The notes beneath the pieces were generated by a model. The model saw only the letters and a list, made by a program, of their open reading frames with translations. It had not been told where the DNA came from and ran no database searches. Below are positions 1 through 10,990 of a stretch of DNA of 64,000 nucleotides, in pieces (the first letter of the stretch is position 1; each line of letters begins with the position of its first letter). Origin of the DNA: Falsiroseomonas bella (GTDB taxonomy: Bacteria; Pseudomonadota; Alphaproteobacteria; Acetobacterales; Acetobacteraceae); NCBI RefSeq assembly GCF_003173615.1, contig NZ_QGNA01000008.1, forward strand, positions 124,001 to 188,000. The letters are read 5' to 3'. The translations under genes were made by a program, and so were the position numbers.

Positions 1-2
1 CG

Positions 3-266
3 GCCTATGGGCGCGACCTGGGCGCGGCCTTCCAGATCGCCGACGACCTGCTGGACGCGACGGCCACCGCCGAGCAGACCGGCAAGCGCACCGGCAAGGA
101 TGCCGAGGCCGGCAAGGCCACGCTCGTCTCGCTGCTCGGGCTCGAGCGTGCGCGGCTGCAGGCCGAGCGGCTTTCGGAGCAGGCGATCAACCATCTCGAC
201 AGTTTCGGGGAGCGCGCAGATCTGCTGCGCGCGCTCGCCGCCTACACGGTGCAAAGGAAGAGTTGA
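3..266 (+). CDS. ispA: Polyprenyl synthetase (farnesyl/geranyl diphosphate synthase type), C-terminal part
   Basis: Only the last 87 codons are in the window; the gene enters from the left edge. The visible start carries the second aspartate-rich motif of trans-isoprenyl diphosphate synthases (FQIADDLLD), which binds Mg-diphosphate. It is followed by the lysine-rich stretch [13 protein letters not shown] and the helical C-terminus usual for IspA. Enzymes of this family condense isopentenyl diphosphate with an allylic diphosphate in the cytosol. The stop codon lies two bases before the dxs ATG, and ispA-dxs adjacency is common in proteobacteria, so farnesyl diphosphate synthase is the likeliest identity. 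Chain length cannot be judged because the first aspartate motif is outside the window. Confidence 0.87.
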   Translation, partial: AYGRDLGAAFQIADDLLDATATAEQTGKRTGKDAEAGKATLVSLLGLERARLQAERLSEQAINHLDSFGERADLLRALAAYTVQRKS

Positions 267-268
267 CC

Positions 269-2188
269 ATGGCACCTCCCGCCACGCCGCTGCTGGACCG
301 CGTCCGCGTCCCGGCCGATCTGCGCAACTTCTCGGCGGAGCAGCTCAAGCAGCTCGCGGCCGAATTGCGGGCGGAGACGATCGACGCCGTCTCGGTGACG
401 GGCGGGCATCTCGGCGCCTCGCTCGGGGTGGTGGAGCTGACGGTCGCGATCCACGCGATCTTCGAGACGCCGCGCGACCGGCTGATCTGGGATGTCGGCC
501 ACCAGGCCTATCCGCACAAGATCCTGACGGGGCGGCGCGACCGCATCCGCACGCTGCGGCAGGAAGGCGGGCTTTCCGGCTTCACGCGGCGGAGCGAGAG
601 CGAATACGACCCCTTCGGCGCGGCGCATTCCTCGACGTCGATCAGCGCCGGGCTCGGCATGGCGGTGGCGCGCGACCTGAAGGGGGATACGCGCAACGTC
701 ATCGCGGTGATCGGCGACGGCTCGATGTCCGCCGGCATGGCCTATGAGGCGATGAACAATGCGGGCGCGCTGAAGTCGCGGCTGATCGTCATCCTGAACG
801 ACAACGACATGTCCATCGCGCCGCCGGTGGGCGCGATGAGCGCCTATCTGTCGAAGGTGGTGTCTTCGCGCCCCTTCCTGAACGTGCGCGAGATGATGGC
901 CAAGCTGGCCAAGCGCTTCCCGCGCCCGATCGAGCGCACGGCGCGCAAGGCGGAGGAATTCGCGCGCGGGTTGCTGACCGGCGGCACGCTGTTCGAGGAG
1001 ATGGGCTTCTACTATGTCGGCCCGATCGACGGGCACGATTTGGACCACCTGCTGCCGATCCTGCGCAACCTGCGCGACGCGGAGGACGACGTGCAGCCGA
1101 TCCTGCTGCATGTGGTCACGCAGAAGGGCAAGGGCTACGCGCCGGCCGAGGCGAGCGCGGACAAGTATCATGGCGTCCAGAAGTTCAACGTCATCACCGG
1201 CGAGCAGCAGAAGGCCCCGCCCGGCCCGCCCGCCTATCAGAAGGTTTTTGCGCAGGCGCTGATCGCGGAGGCGGAGGCGGATGAGCGGATCGTGGCGGTG
1301 AATGCCGCGATGCCCTCCGGCACCAGTCTCGACCTGTTCGCCAAGCGCTTCCCGACGCGCTGCTTCGACGTGGGCATCGCGGAGCAGCATGCGGTGACCT
1401 TCGCCGCCGGCATGGCGACGGAAGGGCTCAAGCCTTTCTGCGCGATCTACTCCACCTTCCTGCAGCGCGCCTATGATCAGGTGGTGCATGACGTGGTGCT
1501 GCAGGGCCTGCCGGTGCGCTTCGCGATGGACCGCGCGGGGCTGGTCGGCGCGGATGGCGCGACGCATGCGGGCAGCTTCGACATCGCCTATCTCGGCTGC
1601 CTGCCAGGCATCGTGCTGATGGCCGCGGCGGACGAGGCGGAACTCGCGCATATCGTCGCCACCGCGGCGGCCATCGACGATGCGCCGGTGGCGTTCCGCT
1701 ATCCGCGCGGCGAGGGCACGGGCATCGCCGTGCCGGCGCGCGGCACGCCGCTCGAGATCGGGCGCGGGCGCGTGCTGCGGGAGGGCACGAGCATCGCGAT
1801 CCTGTCCTACGGCACGCGGCTGGCCGAGGCGATGAAGGCGGCCGACGAGCTGGCCACGCAGGGGCTTTCCGCGACCGTCGCCGATGCGCGCTTCGCCAAG
1901 CCGCTCGATACGACGCTGGTGGAGCGGCTGGCGCGGGAGCACGAGGTGCTGATCACCATCGAGGAAGGCAGCGTCGGCGGCTTCGGCGGCTTGGTGGCGC
2001 AGCACCTCGCCTGGCAGGGGCTGCTGGATGCCGGGCTGAAGTTCCGCCCGATGACGCTGCCCGACCGCTTCCTGGATCATGCAGCGCCGAAGGTGCAGTA
2101 CGACTGGGCGGGGCTGAACGCCAAGCACATCGTGGCCGCGGCAAAGGCCGCGCTCGGCAAGCCCGTGGCGCAGCCGGCGCGGGCGTGA
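269..2188 (+). CDS. dxs: 1-deoxy-D-xylulose-5-phosphate synthase
   Basis: This 639-residue protein has the usual length for DXS, which condenses pyruvate and glyceraldehyde 3-phosphate using thiamine diphosphate, the first step of the MEP isoprenoid pathway. Visible motifs are GGHLGASLG and [10 protein letters not shown] near the N-terminus, the ThDP/Mg motif starting [13 protein letters not shown], and the catalytic-glutamate region [13 protein letters not shown] near residue 375, followed by the transketolase C-terminal domain. The ATG at 269 is preceded by AGGAAGAG at about 8-10 bases; a TTG at 263 in the same frame is a less likely start. The gene follows the polyprenyl synthetase almost without a gap and is probably co-transcribed with it. 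It converges on the RTX gene with a 12-base gap. Confidence 0.97.
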   Translation: MAPPATPLLDRVRVPADLRNFSAEQLKQLAAELRAETIDAVSVTGGHLGASLGVVELTVAIHAIFETPRDRLIWDVGHQAYPHKILTGRRDRIRTLRQEGGLSGFTRRSESEYDPFGAAHSSTSISAGLGMAVARDLKGDTRNVIAVIGDGSMSAGMAYEAMNNAGALKSRLIVILNDNDMSIAPPVGAMSAYLSKVVSSRPFLNVREMMAKLAKRFPRPIERTARKAEEFARGLLTGGTLFEEMGFYYVGPIDGHDLDHLLPILRNLRDAEDDVQPILLHVVTQKGKGYAPAEASADKYHGVQKFNVITGEQQKAPPGPPAYQKVFAQALIAEAEADERIVAVNAAMPSGTSLDLFAKRFPTRCFDVGIAEQHAVTFAAGMATEGLKPFCAIYSTFLQRAYDQVVHDVVLQGLPVRFAMDRAGLVGADGATHAGSFDIAYLGCLPGIVLMAAADEAELAHIVATAAAIDDAPVAFRYPRGEGTGIAVPARGTPLEIGRGRVLREGTSIAILSYGTRLAEAMKAADELATQGLSATVADARFAKPLDTTLVERLAREHEVLITIEEGSVGGFGGLVAQHLAWQGLLDAGLKFRPMTLPDRFLDHAAPKVQYDWAGLNAKHIVAAAKAALGKPVAQPARA

Positions 2189-2200
2189 CGCCCGGGCCTG

Positions 2201-5200
2201 CTACGCGACGATAACGAAGTCCGCCGCGGCCAGGGACGGCCTGTTGGACAGCGTGGCGATGGCGATGCCGCCGCTCGCGCCATCGCCATCCGCATCCCAC
2301 GCCAGCACGCCGGTCGCCCTGGTGTAGACGAACTGCGCCACGCCGCCGACCGGCGCATCCTGCGACAACGTGACCGACACCAGGCCGCCGAAGCCGCTTG
2401 CCTGGAAGGCGAGCTTGTCCTCGCCTGCGCGGAAATCCACCAGCGTGTCGCCACCTTCCAGCGGGCTGAGCCACAGGAACTGGTCGAGGCCGCCGCTGCC
2501 CGTCAGCGTGTCCGCGCCCACCCCACCTTCCAGCGTGTCGCCGGCCTGGCCGCCGGAGAGCCGGTCGTCGCCGCCCAGGCCGCGCAGCAGGTTCGCACCG
2601 GCATTGCCGGTCAGCACGTTGTCGAGCGCGTTGCCGATCGCGGTCAGGTCGCCGGCGCCGAGCAGCGACAGGTTTTCCACGGCATTGGGCAGGATGTAGC
2701 TGATCGCGCTCAGCACCGTGTCGATGCCGGCATTCGGAAGTTCGATCACCACATCCGAATCCGCGACGACATAGGTGTCGTCGCCATTGCCGCCGTCGAG
2801 ACGGTCCACGCCCTCGCCGCCGACCAGGCTGTCTGCGCCCTCGCCGCCCTGCAGGGTATCGTTGCCGAGGCCGCCGTTCAGCGTGTCGTTGCCGTCGTAG
2901 CCGAGCAGGCGGTTGTTGCCGACATTGCCGAGCATGAAGTTGTCCTCGGCATTGCCGTCGCCGCGCACATTGGCGCCGCCGTTGAATCGCAGCACCTCGA
3001 TATGGTCGGGCAGCGCGAAGGTGGCGTTGGCGACAACGGTGTCGTTGCCGCCGCCCGCCTGCTCGATCAGCGTGTCGGTCGCGTCGATCAGGTAGAGGTC
3101 GTCGCCGCCGCCGCCGATCAGCGTGTCCGCGCGGCCGCCGCCGAGCAGGACATTCGCGGCGCCGTTGCCGGTGACGACGTTGTTGAGGTTGTTGCCGGTG
3201 CCGTCGATGGCGGCGTCGCCGGTCAGCACCAGGTCCTCCTGATGCGCTCCGAGGGTCCAGGTGATGGAGGAATGCACGGTGTCGGCGCCGCCGGTGCGCG
3301 TCTCGGCGATGCGGTCGGCGGCGTCGTCCACGACGTAGCGGTCGTTGCCGGCGCCGCCCAGCATGCTGTCGGCGCCCGTGCCGCCATCCAGGCTGTCATG
3401 GCCGTTGCCGCCGATGAGGCTGTCATTGTCGGCGCCGCCGGAGAGCGTGTCGTCGCCGTCGTTGCCGACGAGGCGGTCGTTGCCAGCGAGGCCGAGCACC
3501 GCGTCGTGGCCAGCCAGCGCATCGATGGTGTCGGCCGCAGCGGTGCCTTCGAGCGCATCGTCGCCCGCGGTGGGCCAGTTGGTGCCGATCAGCGTGTCCG
3601 CGAAGACGATCACGTCGATACCAAGCAGCGTATCCGCGCCCTCCGGCGATCCGACGCGAAGGTCCGTCACCAACAGCCCGCCGCCGGCGAGAAGGGAGAT
3701 CGCGTAGTCGGCCTGCGTGCCGCCGAAGACGGCCGTGTCGAAGCCGTCGCCACCCTCGAGCCGGTCGCTGCCGTTGCCGCCCGCGAGGCGGTCATCGCCC
3801 GCGCCGCCCAGCAGCGTGTCGGAGCCTGAATCGCCGCTCAGCGTGTCGGACTCGCCGCCGCCATCGAGCCGGTCGTTGTCGAGGCCACCGGCGAGGATAT
3901 CGGCGCCGAGCCCACCGGCGACCTCCAACCGTTCGAAGCCTGAGAAGGTGACCTGGATAGTGGCGCCGCGCCGGATCTGCCCGTTCGCGGCATCGAGCAC
4001 CAGCGCCGCCGTCTCGGCGGAGAGCGAGACGACCAGCGTGTCTAGGCCGTCGCCACCCTGGGCGCTGCCGCCGCCGCTGCCGAGGTCCACGAGGTCGTCG
4101 CCCGCGCCGGCATTCACCGTGTCGTTGCCCGCGCCGGTGCTGATGCTGTCGGCGCCGCTGCCGGTGCGGATGTTGTCCGCACCGCTGCCGGTGGTCAGGT
4201 AGAAGCGATCCACGCCGCTGAAGGAGGTGTAGCGCCCGAAATCCTGGAAGACGCGGCCGGCGGAGCCACCGCTGACCGTGTCCGCCGCGAAGTCGCCATT
4301 GCCGGTGCCGAGGAAGACGCTGCCCGTCGCGTTGCCATAGTCCAGCACCAGCAGGTCGTCGCCCTCGCCGGCCGCCCAGCTGTCCTCGCCCACGCCGCCA
4401 CGGAAGGTGTCGTCGCCACCGAAGGTGGTGATGACGTCGTTGAAGCCGACCGTCGCGGAGGTGGTGATGTCGCGCGACCCGCTGCCGAGCCAGCGCAGGG
4501 TCACGCCCTCCACGTCCCGCATCTGCAGCGAGCCGAGATCCTGCCATTCGTCGCTGTGCAGATCGAGGCTGCGCCCAGCCTCGCCGCCCTCGACGGTGGC
4601 CGCCAGGTAGTCGCTGCCGGCGGCGGCGTCCACGGTGTCGGCGCCCGTCAGCGGGTTGATGGTGTCGTTACCGCTGCCGCTGCTGATGCTGTCCGCGCCG
4701 ATGCCGGTGCGGATGTTGTCCGCACCGCTGCCGGTGGCGAGGTGGAAGCGATCCACGCCGCTGAAGAAAGTGTAGCGGCCGAAATCCTGGAAGACACGGC
4801 CGGCATAGCCGCCATTCGTGGCATCCGCCGCGAAGTCGCCATTGCCGGTTCCGAGGAAGACGCTGCCGGTCGCGCTGCCGTAGTCCAGCACCAGAAGGTC
4901 GTCGCCCTCGCCGGCCGCCCAGCTGTCCTCGCCCACGCCGCCACGGAAGGTGTCGTCGCCGCCGAAGGTGGTGATGACGTCGTTGAACACGACGCTGGCC
5001 GAGGTGGTGATGTCGCGCGACCCGCTGCCGAGCCAGCGCAGGGTCACGCCCTCCACGTCCCGCATCTGCAGCGAGCCGAGATCCTGCCATTCGTCGCTGT
5101 GCAGATCGAGGCTGCGTGCGGCCTCGCCGCCCTCGACGGTGGCCGCCAGGTAGTCGCTGCCGGCGGCGGCGTCCACGGTGTCGGCGCCCGTCAGCGGGTT

Positions 5201-8200
5201 GATGGTGTCGTTACCGCTGCCGCTGCTGATGCTGTCCGCGCCGATGCCGGTGCGGATGTTGTCCGCACCGCTGCCGGTGGCGAGGTGGAAGCGATCCACG
5301 CCGCTGAAGAAAGTGTAGCGGCCGAAATCCTGGAAGACACGGCCGGCATAGCCGCCATTCGTGGCATCCGCCGCGAAGTCGCCATTGCCGGTTCCGAGGA
5401 AGACGCTGCCGGTCGCGCTGCCGTAGTCCAGCACCAGAAGGTCGTCGCCCTCGCCGGCCGCCCAGCTGTCCTCGCCCACGCCACCGCGGAAGGTATCGTT
5501 GCCGCCGAAGGTGGTGATGACGTCGTTGAAGCCGACCGTCGCGGAGGTGGTGATGTCGCGCGACCCGCTGCCGATCCAGCGCAGGTTCACGCCCTCCACG
5601 TCGCGCATCTGCAGCGAGCCGAGATCCTGCCAATCGTCGCTGTGCAGATCGAGGCTGCGTGCGGCCTCGCCGCCCTCGACGGTGGCCGCCAGGTAGTCGC
5701 TGCCGGCGGCGGCGTCCACGGTGTCGGCGCCCGTCAGCGGGTTGATCGTGTCGTTGCCGCCGCCGCTGCTGATGCTGTCGGCGCCGATGCCGGTGCGGAT
5801 GTTGTCCGCACCGCTGCCGGTGGTCAGGTGGAAGCGATCCACGCCGCTGAAGGAGGTGTGGCGGCCGAAATCCTGGAACACGCGGCCCGCGTAGCCGCCG
5901 CTGACCGTGTCCGCTGCGAAGTCGCCATTGCCGGTGCCGAGGAAGACAGCGCCCGTCGCGCTGGCGTAGTCCAGCACCAGCAGATCTTCGCCCGCGCCCG
6001 CCGCCCAGCTGTCCAGGCCGACGCCGCCGCGGAAGGTGTCGTCGCCGCCAAAGGTCGTGATGATGTCGTTGAAGCCGACGGTGGCAGATGTCGTGATGTC
6101 CCGCGCGCCGTTCCCGAGCCAGCGCAGGTTCACGCCCTCCACGTCGCGCATCTGCAGCGAGCCGAGGTCCTGCCATTCGTCGCTGTGCAGATCGAGGCTG
6201 CGCGCCGCCTCTCCGCCCTCGACCGTGGCGGCGAGGTAATCGCTGCCGAGGCCGGCATCCACCGTGTCTTCGCCGGTGCCGACATTCACCGTGTCGTTGC
6301 CCACGCCCGTGCCGATGCTGTCGGCGCCGTTCCCGGTGCGGATGTTGTCCGCGCCGCTGCCGGTGGTCAGGTGGACACGCTCGACGCCGCTGAAGAAGGT
6401 GTAGCGGCCGAAATCCTGGAAGACACGGCCGGCATAGCCGCCATTCGTGGCATCCGCCGCGAAGTCGCCATTGCCGGTGCCAAGGAGGACGCTGCCCGTC
6501 GCGCTGCCGTAGTCCAGCACCAGAAGGTCGTCGCCTGCGCCTGCCGCCCAGCTGTCCTCGCCCACGCCACCGCGGAAGGTGTCGTTGCCGCCGAAGGTGG
6601 TGATGACGTCGTTGAACACGACGCTGGTCGAGGTGGTGATGTCGCGCGCGCCGCTGCCGATCCAGCGCAGGTTCACGCCCTCCACGTCCCGCATCTGCAG
6701 CGAGCCGAGATCCTGCCAATCGTCGCTGTGCAGATCGAGGCTGCGTGCGGCCTCGCCGCCCTCGACGGTGGCCGCCAGGTAGTCGCTGCCGGCGGCGGCA
6801 TCCACCGTGTCGGCGCCCGTCAGCGGGTTGATCGTGTCGTTGCCGCCGCCGCTGCTGATGCTGTCCGCGCCGTTCCCGGTGCGGATGTTGTCCGCGCCGC
6901 TGCCGGTGGTCAGGTGGAAGCGATCCACGCCGCTGAAGGAGGTGTGGCGGCCGAAATCCTGGAACACGCGGCCCGCGTAGCCGCCGCTGACCGTGTCCGC
7001 TGCGAAGTCGCCATTGCCGGTGCCGAGGAAGACGCTGCCCGTCGCGTTGCCATAGTCCAGCACCAGCAGGTCTTCGCCCGCGCCCGCCGCCCAGCTGTCC
7101 AGGCCGACGCCGCCGCGGAAGGTGTCGTTGCCGCCGAAGGTGGTGATGACGTCGTTGTACACGACGCTGGCCGAGGTGGTGATGTCGCGCGCGCCGTCGC
7201 CAAGCCAGCGCAGGTTCACGCCCTCCACGTCGCGCATCTGCAGCGAGCCGAGGTCCTGCCATTCGTCGCTGGCGAGATCGAGCGCGCGTGCCGCGTCTCC
7301 GCCTTCGACGGTCGCCGCCAGGTAGTCGCTGCCGGCAGCGGCATCCACCGTGTCGGCACCGGTGCCGCTGTTGATCGTGTCGTTGCCGCCGCCGCTGCTG
7401 ATGCTGTCCCCGCCGTCGCCGGTGCGGATGTTGTCCGCGCCGCTGCCCGTGGCGAGTGAGAAGCTCTCGATGCCCGTGAAGCTCGTGAAGCGGCCGAAAT
7501 CCTGGAAGACGCGGCCGGCGAAGCCACCATTCACCGCATCGGCGCCGAAATCGCCGTTGCCGGTACCGAGGAACACGCTGCCCGTCGCGTTCCCGTAATC
7601 CACAACGAGCCGGTCGCTGCCCGGGCCGCCATGCACCGTGTCGAGCCCCGCCGTGGTGGAGAGCGTGTCGTTGCCCTCGCGCCCCTCCAGGCGGTTGTTC
7701 GACGCATTGTCGGTGATCAGGTTGTCCCGCGCATTGCCGAGCAGGTTGCGCGCGCCGGTGACGACGAGAACGAAATCCTCAATCTCCGCCGCGCCGTTCA
7801 GCGCACCGTCGAAGGTGGTCGGCGCCGCGCTGCCGGCGACGAGGCGCAGCGTGTCGCGGCCGCCGCCCGGCAGTTCCACGAAGAGGTCGTCGCCGCCATC
7901 GGCCAGGAACACGTCGTCGCCCGCGCCGCCGAAGAAGCTGTCGGCGCCGTTGGCACCCTCCAGCGTGTCGGCCGCATCCGTGCCGGTCAGCCGGTTGGCG
8001 AGCGCGTTGCCGGTGCCGAGGCGCGCCGCGCCGACCAGCGTCAGGTCCTCGACCGTCGGCGTCGCGAGCAGCGAGAAGTCCACATGGCTGATGACGTGGT
8101 CGTGGTCGCCCGCCAGGCCGGTCTCGATCACGACCTGGTCGGCGCGGCGCACCACGAAGGTGTCGTTGCCGGCGCCGCCGCGCATCTCATGCGCGCCGCT

Positions 8201-10477
8201 GCCGCCCACCAGCGTGTCGGCGCCGAGGCCGCCCTCCAGCGCTTCCGTGGTGCCGCCGACGAGCAGGTCGTCGTGATCGCTGCCCTGCACGCTCTCGAAG
8301 CCGGAGACGAGATCCACCGCGCCGTTCGCATCGCGCGCCGTGCCGGGGGCCACCACGGCGCCGCCCGCGCCCTCCACCGTCTCCGCGCCCAGGTTCAGCG
8401 TGACGCCGGAGGAGAGCGAGAGGAAGGAGAGCAGGTCGGCATCCTCGCCGCCCGCGAGCGTGTCGGCGCCGTCGCCGCCATCGATCGTGTCGGCGCCGGC
8501 ATCGCCCTCCAGCAGGTCCGCGCCCGCACCGCCCGCCAGCGTGTCGGCGCCCGCGGCGCCGAGCAGCACGTCGCCGCCATCCTCGCCGAGCAGCCTGTCG
8601 TCGCCCTCGCCGCCTGCGAGGGTGTCGGCCTCCGCGCCGCCGTTCAGCGTGTCGTTGCCGGCCGCGCCGTCCAGGCTGTCCGCGCCGGCTTCGCCGATCG
8701 CCCAGTCATTGCCTTCGTCGAGCGACGCGGTGTCGTTGCCGGCGCCGGCGCGCACCTCGTCATGGCCGGCGCCGGTCGCGACGAGATCGTCGCCGCCGCC
8801 GGAGACGACGCGGTTCGTCCCGGTGCCGGCGAGCAGGATGATGTCGTTGCCGTCCCCGGTCTCGATCTCCTCGATGCCGAGCAGCGCGTCGAGGCCGCCG
8901 AGGCCATCGGTCGCGCCGCCATCGCCATTCGCGTCCAGCGTGACGACGACGTCGCCGCCGCCCTGGAACAGGGCGCGGTCGCTGCCCGGCCCGCCATCCA
9001 GCGTGTCGTCGCCGGGGCCGCCTTCCAGCGTGTCCGCCCCCTCGCCCCCGGAAAGCGAATCATCGCCCTCCGCGCCGCTCGCGCTGTCGTCGCCGCCGCC
9101 GAGCGTGACGGCGTTGTCGAGCGCATTGCCCGTGATCGCGTCGTTACCGCCCAGCGCATCCATCTCCACCTGGTGCGGCGTGAGGGTGCGGATGTCGGCG
9201 TCCGGCGTGCCTTCCCAGAAATTCTCCCAGTTGACGACGTAGGTCTCGGTCAGCGGGGCGAAGGCGGCCTCCACCGAGAACGCGTCGTCGTAGAGGTAGA
9301 ACTTCGCGAAGTCCCAGCCTTCCGCCGAGGGGAAGCTGCCGCGGAACAGCGGGCCGAACTCGAAGCCGCCGCCATTGTTCTGCGGGTCGCCTTCGGCGGT
9401 CTGGCCGAAGACGGTGAGCTCGGCATTGCCGGCGAACCACTCATGGTCGATGCGCGCGGAGGCGACCATGCCCGACTGGTTGCGGAAGCTGCCGACCAGG
9501 CTGTAGGTCGCCTCCACCGCCATCGTGCCCCAGCCGCCATCGGGCGTCGGGATGTCGAAATCATCGCCGAGACGGCCGGTGACGACGTCGCCGAATTCGG
9601 TCTCCAGCCGGACATCCACATGGCTGGCGTCGAAGGTGAAGCGCTGGCCGAACTTCAGCGCGAGCGCCGCGGCGGCGCTGAGGATGGTGTAGCCGAGCTC
9701 GAGCCGGAAGATGCCGGTGTCGATGGTGAGGTCGCCCTCGAGCTGGATCGGCAGGCCGAGCGAGGCGAGCAGCTGGCTGATCGCGCCATCCAGGTCGAGC
9801 TGGATGTCGGCGAAGGGCACCGCCGAGGCGCCTTCCGAGACGAGATCGGGCAGGTCGTCGTCGGCGACCAGCGCGGAGGTCCCGGTGTCCACGCGCGAGG
9901 GCAGTTGCAGCGTGCCGCCGAGCAGGCCCGGGATCAGCGAGGCGTAGAGCGGATCGAGGTCGCCGCCATCGATGCGGAACAGGTCCTGCGTCCGCGGCCC
10001 GGTGGAGAAGCCGACACCCTCGATCGCGGCGGAGGGATCGTTCACGCCCGCCCATTCGAGCGGGATGTCGAGGCGCACGCCGGTCAGCGCGGCGGCGAGC
10101 TCCCAGTCGAGGCCGAGGCGGAAGAAGCCGCCAGCCGGGTCCGGCCCCTCCGTCTGCATCGCGCCGCCGAGCACGCTGAAGCCCGCTGTGTCGAAGGCGA
10201 CGGGCACGTTCAGGAACAACGCGTCCGAGGGCGCATCCAGCGCCACGCCGTATTCGATGCTGGCGGCACCGAGGCCGAGCTGCAGCTCCGCGAAGAGCCC
10301 GGCATGGCCGCTGATGTTGCCGTCGAGGGTGATGGTGGCGCCCGGCACGCCGAGCACGGGCACGCTGACATCCTGGTCCAGCGCGATGCGGAAGGCGTCC
10401 CACCGGAAATTGAGATCGGTGGGCGCACCCAACGCCCAGGTGGAGAAATCGCTCGCGCTGAAGGACAGTATTGTCAT
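2201..10477 (-). CDS. Giant RTX-type (hemolysin-type calcium-binding repeat) surface or secreted protein
   Basis: A 2,758-residue protein without an N-terminal signal peptide. Residues 1 to about 430 form a non-repeat module of unknown function, rich in beta-strand-like sequence. After that come many glycine/aspartate nonapeptides of the GGxGxDxLx type (for example [11 protein letters not shown]), which bind calcium and fold as parallel beta-rolls. A block of six full plus one partial 181-residue repeats lies at about residues 960-2140. The C-terminus (DQFLW...[17 protein letters not shown]...FVIVA) is typical of type I secretion substrates, so export by an ABC/MFP/TolC system is expected; no such genes lie in the window. 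It is probably an adhesin, biofilm or S-layer-like protein; no enzymatic domain was recognised. The ATG at 10477 lacks a strong Shine-Dalgarno sequence. Confidence 0.93.
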   Translation of the reverse strand: MTILSFSASDFSTWALGAPTDLNFRWDAFRIALDQDVSVPVLGVPGATITLDGNISGHAGLFAELQLGLGAASIEYGVALDAPSDALFLNVPVAFDTAGFSVLGGAMQTEGPDPAGGFFRLGLDWELAAALTGVRLDIPLEWAGVNDPSAAIEGVGFSTGPRTQDLFRIDGGDLDPLYASLIPGLLGGTLQLPSRVDTGTSALVADDDLPDLVSEGASAVPFADIQLDLDGAISQLLASLGLPIQLEGDLTIDTGIFRLELGYTILSAAAALALKFGQRFTFDASHVDVRLETEFGDVVTGRLGDDFDIPTPDGGWGTMAVEATYSLVGSFRNQSGMVASARIDHEWFAGNAELTVFGQTAEGDPQNNGGGFEFGPLFRGSFPSAEGWDFAKFYLYDDAFSVEAAFAPLTETYVVNWENFWEGTPDADIRTLTPHQVEMDALGGNDAITGNALDNAVTLGGGDDSASGAEGDDSLSGGEGADTLEGGPGDDTLDGGPGSDRALFQGGGDVVVTLDANGDGGATDGLGGLDALLGIEEIETGDGNDIILLAGTGTNRVVSGGGDDLVATGAGHDEVRAGAGNDTASLDEGNDWAIGEAGADSLDGAAGNDTLNGGAEADTLAGGEGDDRLLGEDGGDVLLGAAGADTLAGGAGADLLEGDAGADTIDGGDGADTLAGGEDADLLSFLSLSSGVTLNLGAETVEGAGGAVVAPGTARDANGAVDLVSGFESVQGSDHDDLLVGGTTEALEGGLGADTLVGGSGAHEMRGGAGNDTFVVRRADQVVIETGLAGDHDHVISHVDFSLLATPTVEDLTLVGAARLGTGNALANRLTGTDAADTLEGANGADSFFGGAGDDVFLADGGDDLFVELPGGGRDTLRLVAGSAAPTTFDGALNGAAEIEDFVLVVTGARNLLGNARDNLITDNASNNRLEGREGNDTLSTTAGLDTVHGGPGSDRLVVDYGNATGSVFLGTGNGDFGADAVNGGFAGRVFQDFGRFTSFTGIESFSLATGSGADNIRTGDGGDSISSGGGNDTINSGTGADTVDAAAGSDYLAATVEGGDAARALDLASDEWQDLGSLQMRDVEGVNLRWLGDGARDITTSASVVYNDVITTFGGNDTFRGGVGLDSWAAGAGEDLLVLDYGNATGSVFLGTGNGDFAADTVSGGYAGRVFQDFGRHTSFSGVDRFHLTTGSGADNIRTGNGADSISSGGGNDTINPLTGADTVDAAAGSDYLAATVEGGEAARSLDLHSDDWQDLGSLQMRDVEGVNLRWIGSGARDITTSTSVVFNDVITTFGGNDTFRGGVGEDSWAAGAGDDLLVLDYGSATGSVLLGTGNGDFAADATNGGYAGRVFQDFGRYTFFSGVERVHLTTGSGADNIRTGNGADSIGTGVGNDTVNVGTGEDTVDAGLGSDYLAATVEGGEAARSLDLHSDEWQDLGSLQMRDVEGVNLRWLGNGARDITTSATVGFNDIITTFGGDDTFRGGVGLDSWAAGAGEDLLVLDYASATGAVFLGTGNGDFAADTVSGGYAGRVFQDFGRHTSFSGVDRFHLTTGSGADNIRTGIGADSISSGGGNDTINPLTGADTVDAAAGSDYLAATVEGGEAARSLDLHSDDWQDLGSLQMRDVEGVNLRWIGSGSRDITTSATVGFNDVITTFGGNDTFRGGVGEDSWAAGEGDDLLVLDYGSATGSVFLGTGNGDFAADATNGGYAGRVFQDFGRYTFFSGVDRFHLATGSGADNIRTGIGADSISSGSGNDTINPLTGADTVDAAAGSDYLAATVEGGEAARSLDLHSDEWQDLGSLQMRDVEGVTLRWLGSGSRDITTSASVVFNDVITTFGGDDTFRGGVGEDSWAAGEGDDLLVLDYGSATGSVFLGTGNGDFAADATNGGYAGRVFQDFGRYTFFSGVDRFHLATGSGADNIRTGIGADSISSGSGNDTINPLTGADTVDAAAGSDYLAATVEGGEAGRSLDLHSDEWQDLGSLQMRDVEGVTLRWLGSGSRDITTSATVGFNDVITTFGGDDTFRGGVGEDSWAAGEGDDLLVLDYGNATGSVFLGTGNGDFAADTVSGGSAGRVFQDFGRYTSFSGVDRFYLTTGSGADNIRTGSGADSISTGAGNDTVNAGAGDDLVDLGSGGGSAQGGDGLDTLVVSLSAETAALVLDAANGQIRRGATIQVTFSGFERLEVAGGLGADILAGGLDNDRLDGGGESDTLSGDSGSDTLLGGAGDDRLAGGNGSDRLEGGDGFDTAVFGGTQADYAISLLAGGGLLVTDLRVGSPEGADTLLGIDVIVFADTLIGTNWPTAGDDALEGTAAADTIDALAGHDAVLGLAGNDRLVGNDGDDTLSGGADNDSLIGGNGHDSLDGGTGADSMLGGAGNDRYVVDDAADRIAETRTGGADTVHSSITWTLGAHQEDLVLTGDAAIDGTGNNLNNVVTGNGAANVLLGGGRADTLIGGGGDDLYLIDATDTLIEQAGGGNDTVVANATFALPDHIEVLRFNGGANVRGDGNAEDNFMLGNVGNNRLLGYDGNDTLNGGLGNDTLQGGEGADSLVGGEGVDRLDGGNGDDTYVVADSDVVIELPNAGIDTVLSAISYILPNAVENLSLLGAGDLTAIGNALDNVLTGNAGANLLRGLGGDDRLSGGQAGDTLEGGVGADTLTGSGGLDQFLWLSPLEGGDTLVDFRAGEDKLAFQASGFGGLVSVTLSQDAPVGGVAQFVYTRATGVLAWDADGDGASGGIAIATLSNRPSLAAADFVIVA
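4060..7602 (-). repeat. Tandem 543-bp (181-residue) repeats inside the RTX gene
   Basis: The same coding block recurs at exactly 543-base steps: the segment encoding the SGVDRFHL-like motif falls near 7461, 6918, 6375, 5832, 5289, 4746 and 4203. This gives six full copies and a seventh that stops about half-way. Each unit runs from [18 protein letters not shown] through [30 protein letters not shown] and [15 protein letters not shown] to [15 protein letters not shown]. Units 2 and 4 share one variant (VSGGYAG...GRHTSFSG); units 3, 5 and 6 share another (TNGGYAG...GRYTFFSG). About 360 bases of the copies near 4579-4939 and 5122-5482 look identical. Confidence 0.95.
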
Positions 10478-10990
10478 AAGGGAACCGACAATGTGATGAA
10501 ATGCCGATGCGGGAGCCCAGCATCGTTTGCCGGGCGATATTGATACAGATGCGAGGCGCGATCAAGCCTCGGGACGGGTCGCCCAGTCTGGGAACGGAAG
10601 AATCCGCCGCCGCGCGATCGATCTGCTTGACGGATCCCGCAGGATTTCAGCTTCGATTTTGCAGTGCAGCGATTTCCGGCCGCCGAGGGTCGCCTGATCG
10701 CCTGTGAATGCGGGAATGACTGTCGGACTGCAAGGGGGCGTTCCTCCGCACCGCAAGGCGGCGGACGGGACGAAGCCGTTTGCCAAATTCGCGCGCAGTC
10801 GCGCACAGTCACGCGGGACCGAGCGGGGCGCCGGTCATCGCGGCAGGAGGAAGCGGGGCATGTTCAGCGCGGAGCCGCGGCTGCCACCCGGTGGTGAGCG
10901 CGTCCCGGCTGATCCGACGGCCACCGCGCCGATCGCCGCCTCCTCGCCTGTCCGCATCCCGGCCGCGCGCCGGGCGAGGGAAGCCCCGGC
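10478..10990. other. Intergenic region upstream of the RTX gene and the kinase gene
   Basis: This 513-base gap separates the divergent RTX gene and sugar-acid kinase gene. Several short open frames cross it on both strands, but none has a recognisable protein, a good ribosome site or conserved-looking composition. The half next to the RTX gene is noticeably richer in A/T, as expected for a promoter. I see no tRNA, hairpin terminator or known riboswitch. Confidence 0.6.
10537..10565 (-). promoter_or_regulatory. Possible sigma-70-like promoter for the RTX gene
   Basis: Reading the minus strand, TTGATC (10565-10560) is followed after 17 bases by CAATAT (10542-10537), about 60 bases before the RTX start codon. 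Spacing and position fit a housekeeping promoter, but the match is loose and rests on inspection only. Confidence 0.25.

Noticed and set aside
242-2128. A 628-residue minus-strand open frame opposite dxs
   Set aside because: The dxs frame has all family motifs; the opposite frame is an Arg/His-rich shadow.
4556-7459. A 967-residue open frame antisense to the RTX repeats
   Set aside because: It is the mirror of the repetitive Gly/Asp-coding strand in high-GC DNA; its product is a monotonous Ala/Val/Gly/Asp sequence without family features or a ribosome site.
4060-7602. CRISPR-like array appearance of the regular repeats
   Set aside because: Units are 543 bases long, in frame and protein-coding, with no short repeats separated by unique spacers.
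7631-10543. A 970-residue open frame antisense to the N-terminal half of the RTX gene
   Set aside because: High GC removes stop codons on the opposite strand. The RTX frame has clear domain structure and this one has none.
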